From NCBI RefSeq assembly GCF_029889885.1, contig NZ_JARANY010000024.1, positions 1 through 41,795 on the forward strand: a DNA stretch of 41,795 bases. The letters run 5' to 3'. This document shows, one piece after another, positions 30,995 to 39,352 of this stretch. Made by a program: the position numbers and the translations under genes. The notes under the pieces were generated by a model. It searched no databases. It saw only the letters and a list, made by a program, of their open reading frames with translations, and had not been told where the DNA came from. The first letter of the stretch is position 1. Every line of letters starts with the position of its first letter. This DNA is from Chromohalobacter sp. 296-RDG (GTDB taxonomy: Bacteria; Pseudomonadota; Gammaproteobacteria; Pseudomonadales; Halomonadaceae).

Positions 30995-33646
30995 CTAGCC
31001 GGTATTGCGAAGGCCTGCGGCGATCCCCGCCATGGTGACCATCAAGGCCCGCGACAGCTCGGGGCTGATCGCGCCATCGGCGTCGCGATTACGCTGCAGA
31101 AGCTCCGCCTGCAGGCCATGCAAGGGATCGATATAGGGGTTGCGCACCTCGATGGCCTGGCGAATCAGCGGCGTATGCTCGAGCAGCTCATCCTGGTCGA
31201 GAATATCCAGCAACGCCGTGTGCAGATGCGCCAGACGCTCGCGTAGCGACTTGCCCAGGGCTTGCAGCGCCGGTTCATCGACCAGACGGCGCTCGTAATA
31301 GGCAGCGATGTCCGGATCAGCCTTGGCCAGCAGCATCTCGAGCATGTCCAGATACGTGCCGAAAAACGGCCAGCGTTCACGCATGTCGCGCAGGCGCTCG
31401 CGACCGTCGGGTTCGGCAAGACGCGTGGCGAAGGCTTCGCCGCTGCCCAACCAGGCCGGTAGCATGAGACGCGTTTGGGTCCAGGCGAAGATCCAGGGAA
31501 TCGCGCGCAGCGATTCCACGCCGCCCTCCTGGCGACGCTTCGCCGGGCGCGAGCCTAGCGGTAGACGGCCCAGCGCGCTTTCCGGCGTCACCGAGCGGAA
31601 ATAAGGCACGAAGTCGGGGTCCTCGCGCACCACGCCGACATAGGCACGATGTGCGATATCGGACAGCCGGTCCATTTCCTCGCGCCATGCCGGTTCGGGG
31701 TCGGGAGGCGGCAGCAGTGTGGCTTCGAGCACCGCACAGGCGTAGATTTCCATGGAACGCAAGGCGATATCCGGCTGACCGAACTTGAAGCGGATCATCT
31801 CGCCCTGCTCGGTGACGCGCAAGCTGCCGTTCACCGAGCCCGGCGGCTGCGAGAGAATTGCCGCATGCGCCGGGCCGCCGCCGCGCCCCACGGTACCACC
31901 ACGCCCATGGAACAGCGTCAACGCGACGCCGTGCTCGCGGCAGATGCCGACCAGTTGTTCCTGGGCGCGGTACTGAGCCCAGGCGGCAGCCAACTGACCG
32001 GCGTCCTTGGCCGAGTCCGAATAGCCGATCATGACTTCCTGGCCATCGCCGGCCATGCGTCGGTAGCCCGGCAATGACAGCAATCGGGAGATAACGTCGC
32101 CGGCGCGGTTGAGGTCATCGAGCGTCTCGAACAGCGGCGCGATGGGCAGGTGCATGTCGCCGCCGACTTCTTTCATCAAGAGCGCCACCGCCAGCACGTC
32201 GGACGGCTGCCCCGCCATGGAGATGACGTAGGTGCCCAGCGCCTCGCGGTGCTCGCGAGCGATGACGCGGAAGGTATCGATGACCTCGCGGGTTTCCGAC
32301 GAGCAATCCCAGCGCCGAGGAATCAACGGACGCGGTGATTCCAGCTCTTCGAGCAGGAAAGCCTGACGCTGTTCTTCGTCCCACTCGCGGTAGTGACCCA
32401 GCCCCAGGCAATCGCTGAGCTCGTCGAAGACCTGAGCATGACGACTGGATTCCTGACGGATATCCAGCTTGGTGAGCGAGACGCCGAATACCGCCACGCG
32501 CCGCAGGGTATCCAGCAGGCTGCCGTTGGCGATGGTATCCAGACCCACGTCGCACAACGAGCGATAGCAGGACAACAGTGGCGCATAGAGCTGATCGCGG
32601 GTTTCGATGATCGGGATGTCGCTGTCGAAGGGACGTCCATCGAGACGCGCCTTGGCCCAGTCGCGCGTCGCCTCGACCCTTGCCAGCAAGCGCTTGAGCA
32701 AGGCCCGATACGGCTCCGGGACACTGCCGACCTCGGCACGCAACGCGCCGTTGGCCTTCCACATCGAGAGCTCCGACTTGAGACGCAACAGGTCGCGGGC
32801 ATAGAGATCGGCGGCCATCCAGCGGCCCAGCAGCAGGACTTCCTCGGTGACCTTCCCGGTGACGTTGGGATTGCCGTCGCGATCGCCGCCCATCCACGAG
32901 GCAAAGCGCAACGGTGCGGCGTCCAGCGGCAAGCGCTCACCGGCGGAGGCCAGCAACAGGTCATCCAGCTCACGATGAAAATCGGGCACCGCTTGCCACA
33001 ACGAGTTCTCGATCACCGCGAAGCCCCATTTGGCTTCATCTACCGGGGTCGGACGTTCATGGCGAATCTCGTCGGTATGCCAGGCCTGGCCGATCAATTC
33101 CTCGAGCCGCCCGCGGGCGCGGTTGGCGATTTCCTCCCGCTCGGTAGCGCCTTCCATGGTGCTCAGGCACTCGTCTATGGCGTCGTACTTGCGGATCAAA
33201 GTACGTCGGATGACCTCGGTGGGATGCGCCGTCAGCACCAGTTCCACGCGCATGGCGGCCAGCGTCTCGACCAGCTTGCGCGGCGCATGGCCCGCGCTTC
33301 GAATGCGCCCGAACAGTTCGCCGAGATCGGGCTGGGTGCCGGGTTTGTAGTCCTCGACACGACGAAAACGCGCCCGGTAATGCTGCTCGGCGATATTGGA
33401 GAAGTTGAGAAACTGATTGAAAGCACGCGTCACCGGCAGCAAATCCTGCTCGGGCAGCGCGCGCAGGTATTCGATCAATTCACGGCGGCCTTCGCTGTCT
33501 TCCTGACGCCCTTGCTTGGCCAGGCTGCGAATGGTCTCGATCTTGTCGACGAAGCCGTCGCCCAGGTCATCGGCAATGGTGCGCCCCAGGCTATCGCCGA
33601 GGATGCGGACGTTATCGCGCAGCGATTCATGCAAGTCGTGACTCAT
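30995..33646 (-). CDS. ppc: Phosphoenolpyruvate carboxylase
   Basis: An 883-residue enzyme that carboxylates PEP to oxaloacetate for anaplerosis. Active-site signatures are present: VLTAHPTEVIRR (His141), the bicarbonate/PEP-binding FHGRGGTVGRGGGPAH, GYSDSAKDAG with the catalytic Lys, VNGSLRVTEQGEMI, and the C-terminal AGLRNTG. Length equals the E. coli enzyme (883). The start is set at ATG 33646 (GGAGGG upstream; MSHDLHESLRDNVRILG matches the family) rather than the frame start at 33691. It stands alone, with its promoter in 33647-33768 where a duplicated 13-mer lies. Confidence 0.97.
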   Translation of the reverse strand: MSHDLHESLRDNVRILGDSLGRTIADDLGDGFVDKIETIRSLAKQGRQEDSEGRRELIEYLRALPEQDLLPVTRAFNQFLNFSNIAEQHYRARFRRVEDYKPGTQPDLGELFGRIRSAGHAPRKLVETLAAMRVELVLTAHPTEVIRRTLIRKYDAIDECLSTMEGATEREEIANRARGRLEELIGQAWHTDEIRHERPTPVDEAKWGFAVIENSLWQAVPDFHRELDDLLLASAGERLPLDAAPLRFASWMGGDRDGNPNVTGKVTEEVLLLGRWMAADLYARDLLRLKSELSMWKANGALRAEVGSVPEPYRALLKRLLARVEATRDWAKARLDGRPFDSDIPIIETRDQLYAPLLSCYRSLCDVGLDTIANGSLLDTLRRVAVFGVSLTKLDIRQESSRHAQVFDELSDCLGLGHYREWDEEQRQAFLLEELESPRPLIPRRWDCSSETREVIDTFRVIAREHREALGTYVISMAGQPSDVLAVALLMKEVGGDMHLPIAPLFETLDDLNRAGDVISRLLSLPGYRRMAGDGQEVMIGYSDSAKDAGQLAAAWAQYRAQEQLVGICREHGVALTLFHGRGGTVGRGGGPAHAAILSQPPGSVNGSLRVTEQGEMIRFKFGQPDIALRSMEIYACAVLEATLLPPPDPEPAWREEMDRLSDIAHRAYVGVVREDPDFVPYFRSVTPESALGRLPLGSRPAKRRQEGGVESLRAIPWIFAWTQTRLMLPAWLGSGEAFATRLAEPDGRERLRDMRERWPFFGTYLDMLEMLLAKADPDIAAYYERRLVDEPALQALGKSLRERLAHLHTALLDILDQDELLEHTPLIRQAIEVRNPYIDPLHGLQAELLQRNRDADGAISPELSRALMVTMAGIAAGLRNTG

Positions 33647-33699
33647 GATGCCCTCCGTGGTGGATGTGCCGGTCATCTCAGTAACCAACATGGCAAGTC

Positions 33700-33727
33700 G
33701 TTGTCTTGACTATTGTTGTCTTGACTA
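33700..33727. repeat. Direct repeat of 13 bp upstream of ppc
   Basis: GTTGTCTTGACTA occurs at 33700-33712 and again at 33715-33727 (15-bp spacing), 54-81 bp upstream of the ppc start codon. It could be a pair of regulator half-sites or a small duplication; no regulator is identified. Confidence 0.6.
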
Positions 33728-33768
33728 CATTACCCGGGCACGCCGACACCCACAACGGATGTTCTCCC

Positions 33769-34611
33769 TCAGGACGCAGAGGTTTCGCGGCGCTTGGCGG
33801 TTTGCCAGTGACGCTCCAGCTCGTCGAGGGAGGAGGCCTCGAGGGAATCGCCCTGCTCCGCCAGCGCACTCTCCACATGACGAAAGCGGCGCTCGAACTT
33901 GCCATTGGCTTCGCGCAGCGCGCGCTCGGGATCGACGTCAAAGCGCCTCGCCAGGTTGGTCACGGCGAACAGCAGATCGCCGATTTCCTCGCGCGCGTGG
34001 TCGACGTCCTGCTGCTCTGTGGCCTCCTGGACTTCCGCCAGCTCTTCGCGAATCTTGTCGAAAACGCCCCGCTCATCCGGCCAGTCGAAGCCGCCCCGCG
34101 CGGCGCGCTTGGAGAGCTTGGCGCCACGCGACAGGGCCGGCAGCGTGCGCGGCACGTCATCGAGTACCGAGACCGCCTCGCGGGTCTCGCGCTCCTGCGC
34201 CTTGAGGGTTTCCCAGCGCGTCTTGACATCCGCCGTTTCGACCTCATCGGCCGAGACGCCAGCAGGACGCCGTGAGTCAAGCGTTCCCTCGGGGAAAACA
34301 TGCGGATGGCGCGCCACCATCTTGGCGGTCAGCACATCGAGGACATCGTGAAAATCGAAGCGCCCTTCCTCGTGCGCGAACTGGCTGTAGTAGACGACCT
34401 GAAACAGCAAGTCGCCCAGCTCGCCGGGCAGCTCGTCGAAGGCGCGGCGCTCGATGGCATCGGCCACTTCGTAGGCCTCTTCCAGGGTGTGCGGGACGAT
34501 GCTGTCCCAGTCCTGCTTGACGTCCCAGGGGCAACCTTGATCGGCGTCTCGCAACACCGCCATCAACGTCAAAAGATCGTCGAGACCGTAACGCATGGAT
34601 GCGTTGTTCAT
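33769..34611 (-). CDS. mazG: Nucleoside triphosphate pyrophosphohydrolase MazG
   Basis: A 280-residue protein with two MazG all-alpha domains. The N-terminal one has GCPWDVKQDWDSIVPHTLEE, AYEVADAIE and ELGDLLFQVVYYSQFA. The C-terminal one has REELAEVQEA and EEIGDLLFAVTNLARRF. The EExxE and ExxD metal motifs are intact in both. It hydrolyses (d)NTPs and in E. coli lowers cellular ppGpp. Its ATG overlaps the relA stop by 4 bp (ATGA), so the ppGpp synthetase and MazG are translationally coupled. Confidence 0.96.
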   Translation of the reverse strand: MNNASMRYGLDDLLTLMAVLRDADQGCPWDVKQDWDSIVPHTLEEAYEVADAIERRAFDELPGELGDLLFQVVYYSQFAHEEGRFDFHDVLDVLTAKMVARHPHVFPEGTLDSRRPAGVSADEVETADVKTRWETLKAQERETREAVSVLDDVPRTLPALSRGAKLSKRAARGGFDWPDERGVFDKIREELAEVQEATEQQDVDHAREEIGDLLFAVTNLARRFDVDPERALREANGKFERRFRHVESALAEQGDSLEASSLDELERHWQTAKRRETSAS

Positions 34612-36860
34612 GCCTTCTTGCCTCCTCCACTGCGCAGCCGCTTGACATCAATGACGTTGGGCAACTGCTGAATGCGCGAAAAGATGCGTTCCAGCGCTTC
34701 GAGACCGTCGACTTCCAGCGTGATCTTCATACGCGCCAGATTATCGTGCTTATCGGTCAGCGTATTGACCGACAGCACATTGAGGCGATCACTGGTCAGA
34801 ATATGCGTGACATCGCGCAACAACCCCGAGCGATCCCAGGCTTCGATCTCGATATCCACCGGATACTGAGCGCTGGCATTGCCCCACTCGACATCGACGA
34901 TACGTCGCGGCTCCTCGGCGCGTAGCTGCAGGATATTGGGACAGTCCTGACGGTGGATGGTCACGCCGCGCCCCTGAGTGATATAGCCGACGATCTGATC
35001 GCCGGGTACCGGATGGCAGCAATTGGCCATCGAGGTCTTGAGATTGCCGACCCCCAGCACGGTGATGTCGTCCACCGCCGCTTTGGACGAGCGACGCGGC
35101 TTGGCCAGCAGACGGTCTAGTTGTTCCTGATCGTCAGTATCGCCGAAGAGTTGCTGCGCCTGGTGCAGCACTTGCCCGATGCGCAGATCGCCGCCACCGA
35201 TGGCGGCATACATGTCGTCGACCGTCTGGTAATTGACGGCCTGCGCCAGGGCATCGAAATCCACGCCCTCGATGTCCAGCCGCTTGAATGCCTTCTCGAA
35301 CAGGCTGCGGCCTTCCTCGATGTTCTGGCTACGCGCCTGGTACTTGAACCACGACTGGATCTTGGCCCGCGCCCGCGAGGTCTTGACGAAGCCAAGGTTA
35401 GGATTGAGCCAGTCACGACTCGGCCCGCCCTTGGTCGCGGTGAGGATCTCGACCTGCTGCCCGGTTTCGAGTTGATAGGTCAATGGCACGATGCGGCCAT
35501 CGACCTTGGCGCCCCGGCAAAGATGACCGATCTCGGTGTGCACGCGATAGGCGAAATCGATGGGCGTGGCAATCTTGGGCATGTCGATGACATGGCCGTC
35601 CGGTGTAAAGACGTAGATACGGTCCGGCGCCACATCGCTGGTGAGCCCCTCGCTCAAGTCGCCCAGCTCGCCGACTTCTTCCTGCCATTCGAGCACCTGG
35701 CGCAACCAGGCGATCTTCTCCTCGTAGCTGCGGCTTTTCGAGTCGACATCGTGGCCCTTGTAACGCCAGTGGGCACAGACACCGAGCTCGGCCTCCTCGT
35801 GCATGGCGAAGGTACGGATCTGAATCTCCAGTACCTTGTTTTCAGGGCCAATCACGGCGGTGTGCAGCGATTGGTAGCCATTGCGCTTGGGGTTGGCGAT
35901 GTAATCGTCGAATTCATGCGGCACGTGATGCCAGTTCGAATGCACGATGCCCAATGCGGTGTAGCAGTCGGCGACTTCCGGCACCAGAACGCGCACCGCG
36001 CGCACGTCGTAGACCTGCGAGAAGTCAATGTGCTTGCGCTGCATCTTGCGCCAGATCGAATAGATATGCTTGGCACGGCCATCGACATCGTATTGCTGGA
36101 TGCCTTGCTGATCGAGCAATCCCTTGATGTTTTCCACCACGTCATGGATGTAGCGATCACGGTCGAGGCGCTTCTCGGCCAGCTGCTTGGCGATGATCTT
36201 GTAATCGCTCTCTTGCAGATAGCGGAACGACAGGTCCTCGAGCTCCCACTTGAGCTGCCCGATACCCAGGCGGTGGGCCAGCGGCGCGTATATATCGAAG
36301 ACCTCGCGCGCCACCCGCAGACGCTTGTCGCGCGGCGCATCGCGCACCATGCGCAGCGCACAGGTACGCTCGGCGATCTTGATCAAGGCGACGCGTACGT
36401 CGTCGACCATCGCCACCAGCATCTTGCGCAGGTTTTCCTGCTGATTGTGCTGCGATAACCCCTGACGCGGCGCTTGCAATTGGCTGATCGCTGCCATGTG
36501 CAGCACACCGTCGATCAGCGAGGCCACTTCCGAGCCAAAGCGTTTCTCGATGGCCTCCAGCGTGATCAGCCCTTCGCGCACCACGCGATACAGTACTGCC
36601 GCTTCGAGAATCGCCTGATCGAGCTTGAGCTCGCCGAGGATATCGGCCATTTCCAGACCGGTACGGAAGCTCGAAGCCGGCTCGGCCCAATTGTGGTGCG
36701 GTTTCTCGGCGTTACAGGCCAGATGTCGGGCAAGCTCGCAGGCCTCGTGCATCTCCGCGACATCGCGTAGTGCGATATCGTCCTGGAGGCGCTGCAACCA
36801 CAATGCGATATCGACATCGCCGGTCTGCGTCAGCGGCTGGTCTTCACGGACCTTGACCAT
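34608..36860 (-). CDS. relA: (p)ppGpp synthetase RelA
   Basis: A 750-residue ribosome-associated alarmone synthetase. The N-terminal pseudo-hydrolase domain lacks the HD motif (SSFRTGLEMADILGELKLDQ), so hydrolysis is not expected. The synthetase domain has RAKHIYSIWRKM, YDVRAVRVLV and the RelA-type EFDDYIANPKRNGYQSLHT. TGS (VFTPDGHVIDMPKIATPIDF), helical, zinc-finger (MANCCHPVPGD plus HRQDCPN) and ACT (DRSGLLRDVTHIL) domains follow. Its start overlaps the rlmD end by 17 bp with GGGAAG before the ATG. Confidence 0.97.
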   Translation of the reverse strand: MVKVREDQPLTQTGDVDIALWLQRLQDDIALRDVAEMHEACELARHLACNAEKPHHNWAEPASSFRTGLEMADILGELKLDQAILEAAVLYRVVREGLITLEAIEKRFGSEVASLIDGVLHMAAISQLQAPRQGLSQHNQQENLRKMLVAMVDDVRVALIKIAERTCALRMVRDAPRDKRLRVAREVFDIYAPLAHRLGIGQLKWELEDLSFRYLQESDYKIIAKQLAEKRLDRDRYIHDVVENIKGLLDQQGIQQYDVDGRAKHIYSIWRKMQRKHIDFSQVYDVRAVRVLVPEVADCYTALGIVHSNWHHVPHEFDDYIANPKRNGYQSLHTAVIGPENKVLEIQIRTFAMHEEAELGVCAHWRYKGHDVDSKSRSYEEKIAWLRQVLEWQEEVGELGDLSEGLTSDVAPDRIYVFTPDGHVIDMPKIATPIDFAYRVHTEIGHLCRGAKVDGRIVPLTYQLETGQQVEILTATKGGPSRDWLNPNLGFVKTSRARAKIQSWFKYQARSQNIEEGRSLFEKAFKRLDIEGVDFDALAQAVNYQTVDDMYAAIGGGDLRIGQVLHQAQQLFGDTDDQEQLDRLLAKPRRSSKAAVDDITVLGVGNLKTSMANCCHPVPGDQIVGYITQGRGVTIHRQDCPNILQLRAEEPRRIVDVEWGNASAQYPVDIEIEAWDRSGLLRDVTHILTSDRLNVLSVNTLTDKHDNLARMKITLEVDGLEALERIFSRIQQLPNVIDVKRLRSGGGKKA

Positions 36861-38271
36861 GATCTTCCCTTTCTACGGACATGGACCGACCGCGCGACGA
36901 CTCGCGGGTCAGCAACAGCATGGACTCCAAGTGTGCGGTGTGCGGAAACATATCGACCACCGCGGCACGTTCGATGCGGTAACCACCTTGCACAAGATGT
37001 GCCATATCCCGCGCCAGCGCGGCGGGATCGCACGACACATACAGCACCTTTTCCACTGGCTGCTCGGCAAGCCCCCGACACAGCGCTTCGGCACCGCCAC
37101 GTGGCGGGTCGAGCACGACCCAGTCGACATCGTCGACATCGGGCATGCGCGTGGTCAGATCGATCTGATGTGCCTCGACATGGTGCAAACCGGCACGGCG
37201 CGCGTTGTCGGCCAGGCGCTCGGCCATCGCCGGGCTGCCTTCGATGCCGCTGATCGCCGCCACATGCGGCGATAGCGCCAGCGTGAAGTTGCCCACGCCG
37301 GCGAACAGATCGAGCACCCGTTCGTGCCCTCGTGGTGCAAGCCAGCGTAGCGCCGTGCGTACCAACTGGGCATTGACCTCGGCGTTGATCTGCAGGAAAT
37401 CGCCCGGCGCGCATCCCAATTGCAAGGTGGTATCGTCCAGCGTCAGCGTGACGTGCAGCGTCTCGCCAAACGGCGCATGCAGCCAGCGCCGCGTGGGTGA
37501 GTCACGCCCCACTTGCCAGATCAGAGTGATATCGCGTTCGGCGGCGAAACCTTGCCAACGGGCTTCGTCACCGGGCACATCGCGCAATTGACGTATCACC
37601 ACACAGGCGCCTTCGGCGGTGGCGAGCAGTTCGATGTGGCCAACGCGGCGTGGCGCCTCCAGCGTGGTCAGGCATTCGCGCAGCGGCGCAATCAAGTCCG
37701 AGAGTGCGGGCTCGAGCACCATGCAGTCGTCGATATCGACCAAGTGTTCACTGCCCCGTGCTCGAAAGCCGAGATGCGGCGTTCCCTCGGCATCGCATTT
37801 GACGCCCAGGCGAGCGCGACGCCGATAGCCCAGGCCTTCGCCAGCCAAGCGCTGCACCTCGGGGAGGTCGAGCCCCTGACGCGTGAACAGTTCCTCGAGC
37901 GTGCGCTGTTTATGGGTGCGCTGCTCTGCGAGCGCCAGATGCTGCAAGTCACAACCGCCGCAACGCCCGTAGTATGCGCAAGGCGGTGTCACCCGCTGTG
38001 GAGAGGGTTCGAGACACTCGACGACATGCGCCTCATCGAAGCGCTTGCGCTGACGATGCACGGCGATGCGCATACACTCGCCGGGGAGCGCTTGATCGAC
38101 GAACACCGTCTTGCCATGCGGGTCGCGTGCCACGCCACGACCATCATGCGCCAGGCGCTCGATGGTCAACGTATCTGCCGACTCGCCACTACGCGGCGCA
38201 TTCGTCCCATTTTCTCTACGCACACGGTTTGTGGCGGCGCGCGGTGGGCGCCGTTTGCCCAGCATCGCCAT
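36844..38271 (-). CDS. rlmD: 23S rRNA (uracil-1939-C5)-methyltransferase RlmD
   Basis: A 475-residue enzyme. A TRAM domain (~35-85, TIERLAHDGRGVARDPHGKT) is followed by the iron-sulfur cysteines CAYYGRCGGC plus a later Cys (DDCMVLEP). The SAM-binding Rossmann domain has VLDLFAGVGNFTLAL and DPPRGGAEAL, and the catalytic Cys is in LYVSCDPAALARD. The start is placed at ATG 38271, one base after the cysM stop and with GGAG inside the cysM end; an earlier Met at 38289 would overlap cysM. RumA/RlmD modifies U1939 of 23S rRNA. Confidence 0.95.
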   Translation of the reverse strand: MAMLGKRRPPRAATNRVRRENGTNAPRSGESADTLTIERLAHDGRGVARDPHGKTVFVDQALPGECMRIAVHRQRKRFDEAHVVECLEPSPQRVTPPCAYYGRCGGCDLQHLALAEQRTHKQRTLEELFTRQGLDLPEVQRLAGEGLGYRRRARLGVKCDAEGTPHLGFRARGSEHLVDIDDCMVLEPALSDLIAPLRECLTTLEAPRRVGHIELLATAEGACVVIRQLRDVPGDEARWQGFAAERDITLIWQVGRDSPTRRWLHAPFGETLHVTLTLDDTTLQLGCAPGDFLQINAEVNAQLVRTALRWLAPRGHERVLDLFAGVGNFTLALSPHVAAISGIEGSPAMAERLADNARRAGLHHVEAHQIDLTTRMPDVDDVDWVVLDPPRGGAEALCRGLAEQPVEKVLYVSCDPAALARDMAHLVQGGYRIERAAVVDMFPHTAHLESMLLLTRESSRGRSMSVEREDHGQGP

Positions 38272-38272
38272 C

Positions 38273-39169
38273 TCAGCGCTCCGGGGCAAACAAACCGGTG
38301 GATAGATAACGATCGCCCCGGTCGCAGACGATGAACACGATCACCGCGTTTTCCACCTGCTCGGCAATCCGCAGCGCGCCGGCGAGCGCACCACCGGAAG
38401 AGACCCCCGCCAGAATGCCTTCTTCGCGGGCGAGCAGACGCATATGCTCCTCGGCTTCCTGCTGGCCGATATCCAGGGTGACATCAACCCTTGAGGCATC
38501 GAAAATGCTCGGCAGGTACTCACGCGGCCAACGACGAATACCGGCGATGCTGGCGCCATCGGCGGGTTGCAGGCCGACGATCTGAACGTCGGAACGCTGC
38601 TCCTTGAGATACTGCGAAACGCCCATGATAGTGCCGGTGGTACCCATCGAACTGACGAAATGGGTGATTTGCCCGTCGGTCTGCTCCCAGAGCTCCGGCC
38701 CGGTGGTGCGATAATGCGACAATGAATTATCGGTATTGGCGAACTGATTGAGCGGCTTTCCGTCACCGCGCGCGATCATTTCGTCGGCCAGGTCACGCGC
38801 GCCTTCCATGCCTGCGTCCTTGCTGACCTCAATCAACTGCGCGCCATAAGCGGCCATCGCCTGCTTGCGCTCGCTGGAAGCGCTCTCGGGCATGATCAAG
38901 GACATGCGGTAGCCCTTGATCGCCGCCGCCATGGCCAGCGCGATGCCAGTGTTGCCCGAGGTCGCCTCGATCAGGGTATCGCCAGGACTGATCTCGCCAC
39001 GCGCCTCGGCTTCTCCTAGCATCGATAGAGCCGGACGATCCTTGACCGAACCCGCCGGGTTGTTGCCTTCGAGCTTGGCCAGTAGCGTGTTGCCATGACC
39101 TGCCTTCAGCCGGTTCAAACGCACCAGCGGCGTGTGGCCGACCACATCCGCGAGAGTGGGAAATTGCAT
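38273..39169 (-). CDS. cysM: Cysteine synthase B (CysM)
   Basis: A 298-residue PLP enzyme making cysteine from O-acetylserine and sulfide or thiosulfate. Key features are the PLP lysine Lys43 in AGSVKDRPA, the substrate loop TSGNTGIALA, the phosphate-binding GTTGTIMG, and GVSSGGALAGAL. CysM rather than CysK is favoured by length and by the GDRYLSTGLF ending. It is first in the cysM-rlmD-relA-mazG run and divergent from barA; both promoters must lie in 39170-39352. Confidence 0.95.
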   Translation of the reverse strand: MQFPTLADVVGHTPLVRLNRLKAGHGNTLLAKLEGNNPAGSVKDRPALSMLGEAEARGEISPGDTLIEATSGNTGIALAMAAAIKGYRMSLIMPESASSERKQAMAAYGAQLIEVSKDAGMEGARDLADEMIARGDGKPLNQFANTDNSLSHYRTTGPELWEQTDGQITHFVSSMGTTGTIMGVSQYLKEQRSDVQIVGLQPADGASIAGIRRWPREYLPSIFDASRVDVTLDIGQQEAEEHMRLLAREEGILAGVSSGGALAGALRIAEQVENAVIVFIVCDRGDRYLSTGLFAPER

Positions 39170-39352
39170 GGATTCATCCTTTGCTGACCGCGACCCCCAT
39201 CGATACGCCGGGCGTGAGCGATGCGCGTCGCGTCAAAACGCATTCGTGGGTTATTCGATGCGTCCAATTATATCCGGGACGGCCCGTCGGCGACAGGCGA
39301 ACCCGCTGAGTGTGGCATACTGCCGATGGGGAACACGAAGGGAGCGGTCGGA

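Noticed and set aside
32393-33709. 438-codon plus-strand frame
   Set aside because: Antisense to ppc; composition is His/Gln-rich as expected for a shadow frame and there is no domain.
35121-36458. 445-codon plus-strand frame
   Set aside because: Antisense to relA, with no recognisable domain or start signal.
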